NCBI RefSeq assembly: GCF_001542405.1
Contig: NZ_LNCD01000140.1
Location: forward strand, 124,001-188,000
From: Rhizobium altiplani
GTDB lineage: Bacteria; Pseudomonadota; Alphaproteobacteria; Rhizobiales; Rhizobiaceae
Length of the DNA: 64,000 nucleotides
Direction of reading: 5' to 3'
Positions 52,753 to 61,819 of the stretch are shown here, piece by piece. The notes beneath the pieces are model-generated. The model worked only from the letters and a program-made list of their open reading frames with translations. It was not told where the DNA came from and made no database searches. Within the stretch, counting starts at the first letter, position 1, and each line of letters starts with the position of its first letter. Position numbers and translations under genes: made by a program.

Positions 52753-53846
52753 CAGACCTCCCTCCGCTCGAAGTCGATGCGCGGATCGATCCATGTGTAG
52801 ATCAGGTCGGAAATCAGGCTGACGAACAGGCCGAGCAGCGAGAAGATGTAGAGCGTCGCAAACACGATCGGATAGTCGCGGTTGACGACCGAGAGATAGC
52901 CGAGCCGCCCTAGGCCATCGAGCGAGAAGATGTTCTCGATCAGCAGCGAGCCCGTGAAGAAGGCGGAGATGAAGGCGCCGGGGAAGCCGGCGATGATGAT
53001 CAGCATGGCGTTGCGGAAAACGTGGCCGTAGAGCACCTGCCTTTCGTTCAGCCCCTTCGCCCGGGCGGTCACCACATACTGCTTCTTGATCTCCTCGATG
53101 AAGGAATTCTTGGTGAGCAGCGTCGTCGTCGCGAAGGCGGCAAGAGAGAGCGAGATCAGCGGCAGCGTCAGGTGCCAGAAATAGTCGAGTGGTTTCTGCC
53201 ACCAGGCGAGCTGGTCGAAATTGTCGGAGACGAGGCCGCGCAGCGGGAACCAGTCATAGAAGGATCCGCCGGCAAAGAGCACGATCAGCAGGATACCGAA
53301 CAGGAAGCTCGGAACCGCATAGCCGATGATGATGACGCCAGAGGTCCAGACGTCGAAGGTCGAGCCGTCCTTGACCGCCTTGCGGATGCCGAGCGGGATC
53401 GAGATGCCGTAGGAAAAGATCATGATCCAGACGCCGAGCGAAGCCGAGACCGGCAGCTTCTCCTTGATCAGGTTCAGCACGGAGGTGTTGCGGAAGAAGC
53501 TTTCGCCAAAGTCGAAGCGGATGTAGTTCCACATCATCTCGCCGAAGCGCGTCAGCGGCGGCTTGTCGAAGCCGAACTGCTTTTCGAGCTTGGCGATGAG
53601 CTCCGGATCGAGCCCCTGGGCGCCGCGGTATTTCGAGCCGCCTTCGTCAAGACCGCCGCCGCCGAGAAGGTCGCCGCCGCCTCCGGAAAGCCGCGAGTCC
53701 GCGCCCTGCGCATCGCCGGTCAGTTGCGCAATCACCTGCTCGACCGGACCGCCGGGTGCGAACTGGATGACAGTAAAGGAGATGGCCATGATGCCGATGA
53801 TCGTCGGGATCATCAAAAGCAGGCGGCGAAAGATATAGGCGCCCAT
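52752..53846 (-). CDS. yejB: Oligopeptide ABC importer permease YejB
   Basis: The 364-residue permease has the DppB-type start MGAYIFRRLLLMIPTIIGIMAISFTVIQFAPGGPVEQVI, a Gly-rich loop, and six membrane segments. The EAA-type coupling motif is FIEEIKKQYVVTARAKGLNERQVLYGHVFRNA. It is translated just before yejE, overlapping it by the ATGA pattern. The gap of 157 bases to yejA has no clear terminator. Confidence 0.94.
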   Translation of the reverse strand: MGAYIFRRLLLMIPTIIGIMAISFTVIQFAPGGPVEQVIAQLTGDAQGADSRLSGGGGDLLGGGGLDEGGSKYRGAQGLDPELIAKLEKQFGFDKPPLTRFGEMMWNYIRFDFGESFFRNTSVLNLIKEKLPVSASLGVWIMIFSYGISIPLGIRKAVKDGSTFDVWTSGVIIIGYAVPSFLFGILLIVLFAGGSFYDWFPLRGLVSDNFDQLAWWQKPLDYFWHLTLPLISLSLAAFATTTLLTKNSFIEEIKKQYVVTARAKGLNERQVLYGHVFRNAMLIIIAGFPGAFISAFFTGSLLIENIFSLDGLGRLGYLSVVNRDYPIVFATLYIFSLLGLFVSLISDLIYTWIDPRIDFERREV

Positions 53847-54003
53847 TAGTAAGGACCCTTCCGGGAAAGCTTGCGTCGAGCGCTGTCCAGTCTATCGCCG
53901 TTCAATCCGTGCGGTCTCCTCGTGGTGTGGGCAGGCACGTTACGCCTTGTCCTGATTCGCATGGTTCATTTGGAGCCCAGCCGTCAGGCCAATGCAAGCC
54001 TGC

Positions 54004-55842
54004 TCATTTTGCCGCGGCGGATGACCACCAAACATCGGGGAAGCCGGTCGCATAGGTCGGATATTCAGCCGGCCGCGTGACGGTGTTCCAATAGGCGATC
54101 GATTGCGTGCCGCGATAAAATAGCGGCACGACATAGTGCCCCGCTAGGAGCACGCGGTCGAGCGCCTTGATCGCCGCCACCTGCTCGTCGCGGTTGGGGG
54201 CGAAGATCACCATGCGGATCAGTGCGTCGATCGCCGGATCGGCAATGCCCGCATAGTTGCGGGAGCCCTGCTGGTTGGCCGATCCCGAGCCCCAATAGTC
54301 GGCCTGCTCGTTGCCGGGGTTCATCGTCTGCGCCCACACATTCCAGATCATGTCGTAGTCGAAGCTGCGCACCCGGTTGGTGTATTGCGAGGCATCCACG
54401 GTCCGGACGCGCGCATCGATGCCGATCTTCTTCAGATTGTTGGTATAAGGCACGGCCCAGCGTTCCAGCATCGGGCTCGACAGCAGGATCTCGAAGCTCA
54501 TCGGCTTGCCGGTCTTGGTATTGACCATGCGGTTGCCCTTGATCTCCCATCCCGCTTCCTTGAACAGCCCGATCGCCTTGCGCAGGTTGTCGCGGCTCTT
54601 CTGCGGATCGCCGCCGACCGGATTGGTATAGGGCGTAGTGAAGACCGCGGGCGACAGCTTGTCCTTGAGGCCGCCAAGGATCTCCAACTCGCGGCCCTCA
54701 GGCAGACCCGAGGAGGCAAGCTCGGTGTTCCAGAAATAGCTGTCGATGCGCTTGTAGGTGTTGAAGGCGACGGTGCGGTTCAGCTCCTCGAAGTCGAAGC
54801 CGTAATTCAGCGCCTCGCGAACCTTTTCGTCCTTGAAGATATCGCGACGGGTGTTCGGCACCAGAGCCTGCATGATGCCAGTGGCGCGCAGTGCGTTGGG
54901 GACGTCCTCCTTCTTCACGCGCCCGTCCTTGACGGCAGGGAAATCATAGCCGGTTGCCCAGCGTGCCGCCTGCGTCTCCTGCCAATAGTCACTGTTGCCG
55001 GCCCGGAAGGCCTCGAATTCCACGTCCCGATCGCCGAAATAGGTGTAGGTGATCGAGCCGAAATTGTTCTGGCCGACATTCACGTTGAGGTCCTTGCCCC
55101 AGTAGTCGTCGCGCAACTCGTAGCGGATAGTCGCGCCCGGCGCGAAGGCAGCGATCTTGTAGGGGCCGGATCCCATCACCGGCTCGAGCGTCGTCCTGGA
55201 AATGTCGCGCGGCTTGCCGTCCGGTCCCGCGCCCTCCCACCAGTGCTTCGGCACCACGGTCAGCTGTCCCAGGATATTGGGAAGCTCCTTGTTATTCTTC
55301 TCGTCGAAGGTGAAGGTCACGTCGCGTTCGCCCGTCTTCTCGGCCTTTACGACATGCTTGTAGTAGTTGGACAGGAGCGGATTGAGCTCCTTCGATTTGT
55401 CGAAACTGAAGACGACGTCATCAGGCGTCACCGGCATTCCGTCGGCCCACTTGGCTTCCTCGCGCAGCCGGAAGGTCGCGTTCGACACGTCGTCGGGAAA
55501 GAAGACGCCTTCCGCCAGCAGGCCGTAGGAGGCGAGCAGTTCGTCGTCGGCCGATTTCATCAGCGTTTCGAAAGGTAGTGTCAGGCCGACCGCCGTTTCG
55601 CCCTTCGAAAGCAGCGGATTGAAGGTGTCGTAGGTGCCGGAGGCGGAAAGCCGCAGGTTACCGCCCTTCGGCGCATCCGGATTGACATAGTCGAAATGCT
55701 TGAATCCCGGCTTGTATTTCAGCGCGCTGATGACGGAACTGCCGATCTGGAAATTTGGCTCCTGGGCAACGGCCTGCAAGGGCAGCGCCATTGCGCCGAG
55801 AAGAGAAAACACCACACCAAATTTCGACCACGTAAGCGCCAT
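54004..55842 (-). CDS. yejA: Oligopeptide ABC importer binding protein YejA
   Basis: The 612-residue periplasmic protein has a signal peptide (WSKFGVVFSLLGAMALPLQAVAQ) and the SBP_bac_5 start KYKPGFKHFDYVNPDAPKGGNLRLSASGTYDTFNPLLSKGE. Further family segments are FRLREEAKWADGMPVTPDDVVFSFDKSKE and EALNYGFDFEELNRTVAFNTYKRIDSYFWNTELASSG. The start at 55842 (MALTWSKF) is selected because the frame upstream reads into the TetR region without protein features. It is the first gene of the yej operon. Confidence 0.93.
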   Translation of the reverse strand: MALTWSKFGVVFSLLGAMALPLQAVAQEPNFQIGSSVISALKYKPGFKHFDYVNPDAPKGGNLRLSASGTYDTFNPLLSKGETAVGLTLPFETLMKSADDELLASYGLLAEGVFFPDDVSNATFRLREEAKWADGMPVTPDDVVFSFDKSKELNPLLSNYYKHVVKAEKTGERDVTFTFDEKNNKELPNILGQLTVVPKHWWEGAGPDGKPRDISRTTLEPVMGSGPYKIAAFAPGATIRYELRDDYWGKDLNVNVGQNNFGSITYTYFGDRDVEFEAFRAGNSDYWQETQAARWATGYDFPAVKDGRVKKEDVPNALRATGIMQALVPNTRRDIFKDEKVREALNYGFDFEELNRTVAFNTYKRIDSYFWNTELASSGLPEGRELEILGGLKDKLSPAVFTTPYTNPVGGDPQKSRDNLRKAIGLFKEAGWEIKGNRMVNTKTGKPMSFEILLSSPMLERWAVPYTNNLKKIGIDARVRTVDASQYTNRVRSFDYDMIWNVWAQTMNPGNEQADYWGSGSANQQGSRNYAGIADPAIDALIRMVIFAPNRDEQVAAIKALDRVLLAGHYVVPLFYRGTQSIAYWNTVTRPAEYPTYATGFPDVWWSSAAAK

Positions 55843-55957
55843 TCGCCAACCCCATTTTTTTTCTGCTTTCGCCGACAATAGGCGAAAAACAGGCGAAAAA
55901 CAGGTGAGCCAACAGTTTTTGTCCGGCTCGCGGGATCGTGACCAAGGCTGCGGCCCG

Positions 55958-56578
55958 TCAGCTCGTTGCTTCCTCCAGCCGTTTCCGCAGCATTCCACGC
56001 AGTTCCGCCGTGATGCGTGGGTCGCCTCCGAGATCCGGATCGTGCGCCGCGGTGACGATGATCCGAAGGAGTTCGAGCACCAGTGCCGCGAGCAGGTCCA
56101 CGTCGTCGCCAATCGACGGCGCGGCCTTGCGCAGCAGCGCGGTGATATTGCCGCGCAGTTCCGCCCGCGATTGCACCTTGCGTTCCTTGGGAATGTCCCG
56201 GCGCGCCGCCAGCACAGGGAACTCACGATGCTCCTCGAGAAAGGCGCCAAGTCGGGCAAATATCGCGTCGCCGATCTCCGTCGCACGCTTGCCTTCCACA
56301 CATGCCTGCAGATCCACCAGCGCCGCGTTGAGCTGCCGCAGCCGTTCGAGATGCAGCGCTTCCGCCAGAAGCACCTTGGTCGGGAAGAACTGATAGAGCG
56401 AGCCGATCGAGGACTTCGCTTCGGCAGCGATCTCGGTCATCGTCGCGGCTTCGTAGCCTTTGTCGAGAAACACCCTGGCCGCCGCCTCGGTCAGAACGGC
56501 AACGCGCTCCCGCCCGCGCTTCTGCTTCGGCGACCGTTTCGTCAGGTCGAGGCTTGCTTTTTGTGAGGGCATCCTCAT
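55958..56578 (-). CDS. TetR-family regulator divergent from the isochorismatase-like gene
   Basis: The 206-residue protein has a TetR helix-turn-helix at about residues 25-70 (RVAVLTEAAARVFLDKGYEAATMTEIAAEAKSSIGSLYQFFPTKVLLAEAL). The C-terminal ligand domain is not assignable. Two ATG codons are possible (56578 and 56572). One of two operator-like palindromes overlaps these start codons, and the other lies 12-25 bases upstream, which suggests strong autoregulation together with control of the divergent gene. Confidence 0.9.
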   Translation of the reverse strand: MRMPSQKASLDLTKRSPKQKRGRERVAVLTEAAARVFLDKGYEAATMTEIAAEAKSSIGSLYQFFPTKVLLAEALHLERLRQLNAALVDLQACVEGKRATEIGDAIFARLGAFLEEHREFPVLAARRDIPKERKVQSRAELRGNITALLRKAAPSIGDDVDLLAALVLELLRIIVTAAHDPDLGGDPRITAELRGMLRKRLEEATS

Positions 56579-56603
56579 ACTTTCAATTGTGAGGATATCC
56601 TCA
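56564..56603. promoter_or_regulatory. Twin TetR operator repeats
   Basis: A perfect palindrome TGAGGATATCCTCA (56590-56603) and an imperfect copy TGAGGGCATCCTCA (56564-56577) lie 26 bases apart centre to centre, two and a half helical turns. On the minus strand both sit in the same longer direct repeat (ATGAGGAT..CCTCACAA). The left copy covers the first codons of the TetR gene; the right copy is 21 bases upstream of the isochorismatase-like start. Confidence 0.8.
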
Positions 56604-56623
56604 TATTTATTTTGGAGCCTTCC

Positions 56624-57196
56624 ATGTCCCTCTACGATCCCAAGACCACGGCCCTGATTTCCATCGATCTGCAGGGTTTTATCATTGCCAGGCCTGTCGC
56701 GCCCCATTCCGCCCAGCAGGTAATCGAAAATACCGCCACGATCGCCAAGTCGCTGAAATCCGCCGGCGGCACCACGATTTTCGTGACTGTCGGATTTTCC
56801 GCAGACTATGCCGATGCTGTCAACCAGCCGACTGACGAGCCGATTGCCTTCCCACAGGGTGGTCTGCCGGCCGAAGCCTTGCGCGAGCCGCCTGAGATCG
56901 CGGCGCTCACGTCCGATGTACGCATCACCAAGCATCAATGGAGCGCCTTTTACGGGACTGAAATGGACCTGCAGCTGCGCCGCCGCGGCATCAAGACCGT
57001 GATTCTCACCGGCATCGCCACCAATTTCGGTGTCGAAGCCACCATTCGCGATGCCTTCGCGCACAATTATGCGGTCATCGCCGTCGAGGATGCGATGACG
57101 ACGTTCTCGGCCGAGATGCATGCCTTTGCCTGCGAGCGCATCTTCCCGCGCCTTGCCCGGGTGCGCAAAACCGCCGACATTCTTGCTAACGCCTGA
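56624..57196 (+). CDS. Isochorismatase-family hydrolase lacking the catalytic Cys (YecD-like)
   Basis: The 190-residue protein has the isochorismatase-fold core. Asp15 (LISIDLQGF) and Lys103 (RITKHQW) of the hydrolase triad are present, but the position of the nucleophilic Cys is Gly136 (IATNFGVEATIRDAF). Loss of this Cys is known in YecD and isochorismatase-type members, so the protein is probably not a nicotinamidase. The start at 56624 is preceded by TTTGGAG. It is divergent from the TetR gene with shared operators. Confidence 0.85.
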   Translation: MSLYDPKTTALISIDLQGFIIARPVAPHSAQQVIENTATIAKSLKSAGGTTIFVTVGFSADYADAVNQPTDEPIAFPQGGLPAEALREPPEIAALTSDVRITKHQWSAFYGTEMDLQLRRRGIKTVILTGIATNFGVEATIRDAFAHNYAVIAVEDAMTTFSAEMHAFACERIFPRLARVRKTADILANA

Positions 57197-57314
57197 GCCT
57201 CACAATGCTGCCCGACTGGGCATGGGCAAAAACATCGATTCACCAAAATTGCTTTTCACGGTAGATTCGATCGCAAATCACTCGGCCGCGGCCCGCAGAC
57301 GCTCAGGACATGGC

Positions 57315-58385
57315 ATGGCGCTCCATACCACCAGGACTTTCCAGACTTTTTTGAAATTGGCATTCGCCGGCGTGCTCGGCGCAAGCCTTGCTGCCGGCGA
57401 AGCCGGCGCCGAACAGAAGCAACCGAATCCCGGGAGCGCCAAGGCGATTTTCGGTTCCGTCTCCCTGCCGAACCAGGGTGCGGCGCAGCCTTTCGGCTTC
57501 TATGCGAAAGGCTGCATGTCCGGCGCTGTCGCGCTGCCGGTCGATGGGCCGACCTGGCAGACCATGCGGCTTTCGCGCAATCGCCGCTGGGGCAATCCGG
57601 CGATGATCTCGCTCCTGGAGCGGCTGTCTCGTGATGCGGCACAGTATGATGGATGGCCGGGCCTGCTCGTCGGCGACATCTCGCAGCCGCGCGGCGGGCC
57701 GATGTTCAACGGCCATGCTTCGCACCAGATCGGACTTGATGCAGATGTCTGGCTGACGCCAATGCCCGCTCATCCTCTGAGCATCGAGGAACGTGAAACG
57801 CTGCCTTTCACGACGATGCTGCAGAAGAATGCGTTTCTGACGATAAATCCCAATGTCTGGACCGAATCGCGCGCCCGCCTGTTGATGCGCGCGGCGAGCT
57901 ATCCGCAGGTCGAGCGGATCTTCGTCAATCCGGCCATCAAGAAGAAGATGTGCGACACCTGGACGGGCGACCGCACCAATCTCGGCAAGCTGCGGCCGAT
58001 CTACGGTCACGATTCACACTTCCACATCCGCATCAAGTGCCCGCCGGGCACAACCTCTTGCAAGCCGCAAGCGCCGGTGCCCGCCGATGATGGATGCGGC
58101 AAGCCGCTCGCATGGTGGTTCACGAAGGAACCATGGGCGCCGCCGAAGCCGCCAAAGCCCGGCACGAAGCCCGTCAAGCCGCGCGAAGTCATGGTCTCCG
58201 ATCTTCCGAACGCTTGCTCGTCGGTTCTCGCAGCGCCATCCGTCGACTCCATTCAGGCCGCGACGTTTGGTGGAACCCCCGGCGCTCCGGCGATTGCGCC
58301 GATGGCGGTGATGCCTGCAGCGGCATCCGACGATGCACTGCCTGACATCGGCCCGGTGCCGGACGACAAGCCGTCCGGTGAGTAG
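57315..58385 (+). CDS. mepA: Penicillin-insensitive murein endopeptidase
   Basis: MepA cleaves D-Ala-meso-DAP cross-links in peptidoglycan. The 356-residue protein has a signal peptide ending near residue 33 (FLKLAFAGVLGASLAAGEAGA). The LAS-type zinc site is visible: His137 and Asp144 in HASHQIGLDADVWL, and His235/His237 in YGHDSHFHIRIKCPPG. The C-terminal 100 residues after the catalytic domain are Pro/Lys-rich. The frame is open upstream, but the Met at 57315 best fits the signal peptide. Confidence 0.93.
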   Translation: MALHTTRTFQTFLKLAFAGVLGASLAAGEAGAEQKQPNPGSAKAIFGSVSLPNQGAAQPFGFYAKGCMSGAVALPVDGPTWQTMRLSRNRRWGNPAMISLLERLSRDAAQYDGWPGLLVGDISQPRGGPMFNGHASHQIGLDADVWLTPMPAHPLSIEERETLPFTTMLQKNAFLTINPNVWTESRARLLMRAASYPQVERIFVNPAIKKKMCDTWTGDRTNLGKLRPIYGHDSHFHIRIKCPPGTTSCKPQAPVPADDGCGKPLAWWFTKEPWAPPKPPKPGTKPVKPREVMVSDLPNACSSVLAAPSVDSIQAATFGGTPGAPAIAPMAVMPAAASDDALPDIGPVPDDKPSGE

Positions 58386-58476
58386 GCGTTGCCATGGGGG
58401 CGACGGTCTTTCAAAAGACGGACGCTTCGTATAGAAGCAGCCAAATCGATTGAATTTTCAGGCGGAGGTCCTTTTC

Positions 58477-58857
58477 ATGGCCGGCGGCAAGTGCCTTGCA
58501 TTGATTGCGCATGACCAGAAGAAGGACGACATGGCGGAGTTCGCACGCCGCCACCGCGAGACATTCGCGAACTGGAAGATTGTCGCCACCGGCACGACCG
58601 GCGGCCGCGTGTTGGAGGCTGCTCCAGACCTCGACGTGACACGCTTGAAGAGCGGCCCGCTCGGCGGCGACCAGCAGATCGGTGCCCTGATTGCCACAGG
58701 CGAAGTCGACGTGTTGATCTTTTTTGTCGATCCTCTGACGCCGATGCCGCATGATGTCGATGTCAAGGCTTTGATGCGGCTTGCAATCGTCTACGATATC
58801 CCGATGGCGCTGAACGAAGCGACCGCCGACAAGCTTATTGCCACCCTTCACGCGTAA
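58477..58857 (+). CDS. mgsA: Methylglyoxal synthase
   Basis: MgsA converts dihydroxyacetone phosphate to methylglyoxal, a bypass of lower glycolysis. The 126-residue protein has KCLALIAHDQKKDDMAEFA at the start, ATGTTGGRVLEAAPDL in the phosphate site, and KSGPLGGDQQIGALIATGEVDVLIFFVDPLTPMPHDVDVKAL with the catalytic Asp region. The GGAGGT site is 8 bases before the ATG at 58477. It lies 36 bases before glk. Confidence 0.96.
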   Translation: MAGGKCLALIAHDQKKDDMAEFARRHRETFANWKIVATGTTGGRVLEAAPDLDVTRLKSGPLGGDQQIGALIATGEVDVLIFFVDPLTPMPHDVDVKALMRLAIVYDIPMALNEATADKLIATLHA

Positions 58858-58893
58858 CCGGCGCTAGAATAGCGCGCACGCACGGAACCTGCC

Positions 58894-59919
58894 ATGCCCC
58901 AGCTCGATACCCGCGACACCGCCATGCCCTTCCCGATCCTGATCGGCGATATCGGCGGCACCAATGCCCGTTTTGCGATCATCCCCGACGCCACGGCAGA
59001 GCAGATCCATTTTCCGAATGTCCGCACCGCCGATTTCGAGACGATCGACGATGCGATCCGTAGCTGCATTCTCGAAAAGAGCAGCCTGCGGCCGCGCTCG
59101 GCGATTCTCGCCGTCGCCGGACCGATCAGCGCGGACGAGATCCCGCTGACGAACTGCGACTGGGTTGTCCGCCCGCGCACGATGATCGCTGGCCTCGGCA
59201 TCGAGGACGTGCTCGTTGTCAACGACTTTGAGGCGCAGGCCCTGGCAATTGCCAACCTCTCGGACGAGAACCGCGAGCGCCTTGGCGATGCGTCGGGCAA
59301 AATGGTCGCATCCCGTGTCGTCCTCGGCCCCGGCACCGGCCTCGGCGTCGGCGGCCTCGTCCATGCACGCGGCTCATGGATTCCGGTGCCGGGCGAGGGT
59401 GGTCACGTCGATCTCGGGCCACGCACCGCGCGAGACCTGCAGATCTTCCCGCATGTGGAAACGATTGAGGGCCGTGTCTCGGCAGAGCAGATCCTTTGCG
59501 GCCGTGGTATCGTCAATCTCTACCTGGCGATCTGCACGGCGGATGGCATCGAGCCCGTTTACGCCGACCCTGCTGATATCACCTCGCACGCGCTCGCCGG
59601 CTCCGACCCGGTTGCCGTCGAGACGATCAGCCTGTTCTCGACCTATCTCGGCCGTGTCGCCGGCGACATGGCGATGATCTTCATGGCCCGCGGCGGCGTC
59701 TTCCTTTCCGGCGGTATCTCGCAGAAGATCCTGCCGGCGCTGAAGAAGCCGGAATTCCGTGCCGCGTTCGAGGATAAGGCGCCGCATTCCGAGCTGCTTT
59801 CGACGATCCCGACCTATGTCGTCACCCACCCGCTTGCGGCTGTCGCAGGGCTCTCGTCCTATGCCCGCAACCCCGAGAGCTTCGGCGTCTCGACCGACGG
59901 CCGCCGCTGGCGGGCGTAA
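58894..59919 (+). CDS. glk: Glucokinase
   Basis: Glk phosphorylates glucose with ATP in the cytoplasm. The 341-residue protein is of the proteobacterial Glk group (not ROK). Visible motifs are the ATP site ILIGDIGGTNARFAI, NDFEAQALAIANL with the catalytic Asp, GPGTGLGVGGLV, and PGEGGHVDLGP. An alternative start 10 codons in (MPFPILIGD) is possible. It is probably co-transcribed with mgsA. Confidence 0.95.
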   Translation: MPQLDTRDTAMPFPILIGDIGGTNARFAIIPDATAEQIHFPNVRTADFETIDDAIRSCILEKSSLRPRSAILAVAGPISADEIPLTNCDWVVRPRTMIAGLGIEDVLVVNDFEAQALAIANLSDENRERLGDASGKMVASRVVLGPGTGLGVGGLVHARGSWIPVPGEGGHVDLGPRTARDLQIFPHVETIEGRVSAEQILCGRGIVNLYLAICTADGIEPVYADPADITSHALAGSDPVAVETISLFSTYLGRVAGDMAMIFMARGGVFLSGGISQKILPALKKPEFRAAFEDKAPHSELLSTIPTYVVTHPLAAVAGLSSYARNPESFGVSTDGRRWRA

Positions 59920-60014
59920 CACTCTGGTCAAAAGGCTGCCAACTCTTTATAGACCCGCGCGAGCGCACGCAGTCATGAGGACATGCGTGTCCTGACACAC
60001 AGGAAGACTGATTT

Positions 60015-61802
60015 TTGCAAGCACCGGACACCAAGCAGACGCCCGTAAACAGCGACAGCATCACCGGCATCTTGAAGCGCATCATCGCAGAGAACGGCCG
60101 GGATCATCTCTGGGGCTATGTTTTCGCGATCAGCTGCCTCGTCATCGTTGCCTTGTCGACGGCGTACACCGCCTGGATCATGAAGTCTGTCATCAACGAG
60201 GCGTTCGAACACCGACGTGCCGACATCGTCTGGGTGATCTGTTTCACCATCTTCGTAGCCTTCGTGTTGCGCGGCTTTGCAAGCTACGGTCAGGCGGTGG
60301 TGCTGTCGAAGATCGGCAACAACATCGTGGCGCGGTACCAGCAGCGTGCCTATGCGCACCTGATGAAGCTGTCGCTCGGATACTTCAACCAGACACGCTC
60401 GGCTCACGTCGTTGCACAGCTCAATCAGAACATCGGCGGCATCCGTGATGTGATGAACCTGACGATCACGTCGACGGTGCGCGATCTCCTGACGTTCGTC
60501 TCCCTGCTCGCCGTTATGATCATTCAGGATCCGCTGCTCAGCCTGGCGGTGTTTGTTCTGGCGCCGCCTCTTCTTTATGCACTGCGATACGTGTCGAAGC
60601 GGCTTCGCGTGGCGACCAAGGAGGCGATCAACGTCAACAGCCACGTTGCCGGTGCGATGCAGGAAACCATCCAGGGTATCGCCATCGTCAAGGCCTTCAC
60701 CATGGAGCGCCAGCTCGAGCAGAAGGTCGACAAGCTTGTCCAAAGCGCGGAATGGCGCGCCAACCGCATCGCCCGCCTGTCCGAACGCACGGCGCCACTT
60801 ACCGAAAGCTTCGCCGGCCTGGCGGTGGCGAGCGTCCTTGCCTATGCCGCTTACGGGACGATCTATAACAACATTCCGCCGGGCGCCTTCTTCTCCTTCG
60901 TAACGGCATTGCTGCTCGCCTATGATCCGGCGCGCCGCCTCGCACGCCTTCAGGTGCAGATGGAGCGTGCCGTCGTCAACGCCCGCATGATCTATGAATT
61001 TCTCGATACGGTGCCGCATCAGCGCGATGTGCCCGGCGCAAAGCCGCTCGTCGTGACGGAAGCCAAGATAGAGTTCCGCAACGTCTCCTTCGCCTATGGC
61101 GACGATGAAGTTCTTCGCGATGTCAGCCTTGTTGCCGATGGCGGAAAGACGACGGCACTCGTCGGCCCGTCGGGCGCCGGCAAATCGACGATCATCACGC
61201 TCATTCCGCGCTTCTACGATCCGAAGGCAGGCCAGATCCTGATCGATGGTCAGGACATTGCGCATGTGACGAAACGGTCGCTGCGCGAGCAGTTGGCCTA
61301 TGTCTCCCAGCAGCCTTATCTCTTTGAAGGTTCGATCCGCGACAACATCCGCTACGGCCGCCCGGAGGCGACGGATGAGGATGTTGAGCGCGCCGCGCGC
61401 CTTGCCTATGCGCACGAGTTCATCCTGGCGCAGCCGCAAGGCTACGACACGCCGGTCGGCGAGAACGGCGTGACGCTTTCCGGCGGCCAGCGCCAACGGC
61501 TTTCGATCGCCCGCGCCCTTGTCCGCAACGCGCCGATCCTGCTCCTGGATGAGGCGACCTCGGCACTGGACACGGAGTCGGAAGCCGCGGTGCAGAAGGC
61601 ACTCGATGGCGCCATGGTCGGACGCACGGTGGTTGTCATTGCCCACCGCCTGTCCACCGTTGTCCGCGCCGACAAGATCGTCGTCATGCAACAGGGCCGC
61701 GTCATCGAAGAAGGCAATCACGATAGCCTTGCGCAGCGTAGCGACGGTCTTTACGCTCGCCTCAACAATCTTCAGAGGCCAGCCGCCTCGGATGCCCGCT
61801 GA
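60015..61802 (+). CDS. MsbA-like ABC exporter (fused permease-ATPase)
   Basis: The 595-residue half-transporter has six membrane segments (about 35-310) and a C-terminal ATPase domain with Walker A GPSGAGKST (about 384-392), signature LSGGQRQR (about 488) and Walker B ILLLDEATSALD. It forms homodimers; lipid A/phospholipid or drug export is typical for its class. The start is a TTG at 60015 with AGGAAG 8 bases upstream; the first ATG in frame would remove the first membrane segment. It lies 17 bases before dapB. Confidence 0.9.
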   Translation: MQAPDTKQTPVNSDSITGILKRIIAENGRDHLWGYVFAISCLVIVALSTAYTAWIMKSVINEAFEHRRADIVWVICFTIFVAFVLRGFASYGQAVVLSKIGNNIVARYQQRAYAHLMKLSLGYFNQTRSAHVVAQLNQNIGGIRDVMNLTITSTVRDLLTFVSLLAVMIIQDPLLSLAVFVLAPPLLYALRYVSKRLRVATKEAINVNSHVAGAMQETIQGIAIVKAFTMERQLEQKVDKLVQSAEWRANRIARLSERTAPLTESFAGLAVASVLAYAAYGTIYNNIPPGAFFSFVTALLLAYDPARRLARLQVQMERAVVNARMIYEFLDTVPHQRDVPGAKPLVVTEAKIEFRNVSFAYGDDEVLRDVSLVADGGKTTALVGPSGAGKSTIITLIPRFYDPKAGQILIDGQDIAHVTKRSLREQLAYVSQQPYLFEGSIRDNIRYGRPEATDEDVERAARLAYAHEFILAQPQGYDTPVGENGVTLSGGQRQRLSIARALVRNAPILLLDEATSALDTESEAAVQKALDGAMVGRTVVVIAHRLSTVVRADKIVVMQQGRVIEEGNHDSLAQRSDGLYARLNNLQRPAASDAR

Positions 61803-61819
61803 TAGGATGATCGACTGAC

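Noticed and set aside
52753..53202. Upstream extension of yejE by 150 codons
   Set aside because: It lies entirely inside yejB in a different frame; the ATG at 52752 that overlaps the yejB stop begins the conserved permease.
54385..55578. A 397-codon plus-strand frame within yejA
   Set aside because: It is antisense to a well-conserved binding protein and shows no motif, ribosome-binding site or partner gene.
56624..57196. Isochorismatase-like gene as a pseudogene because its catalytic Cys is missing
   Set aside because: The frame is full length with good start signals, and Cys-less members of the superfamily are known, so it is more likely an intact gene of a different subgroup.
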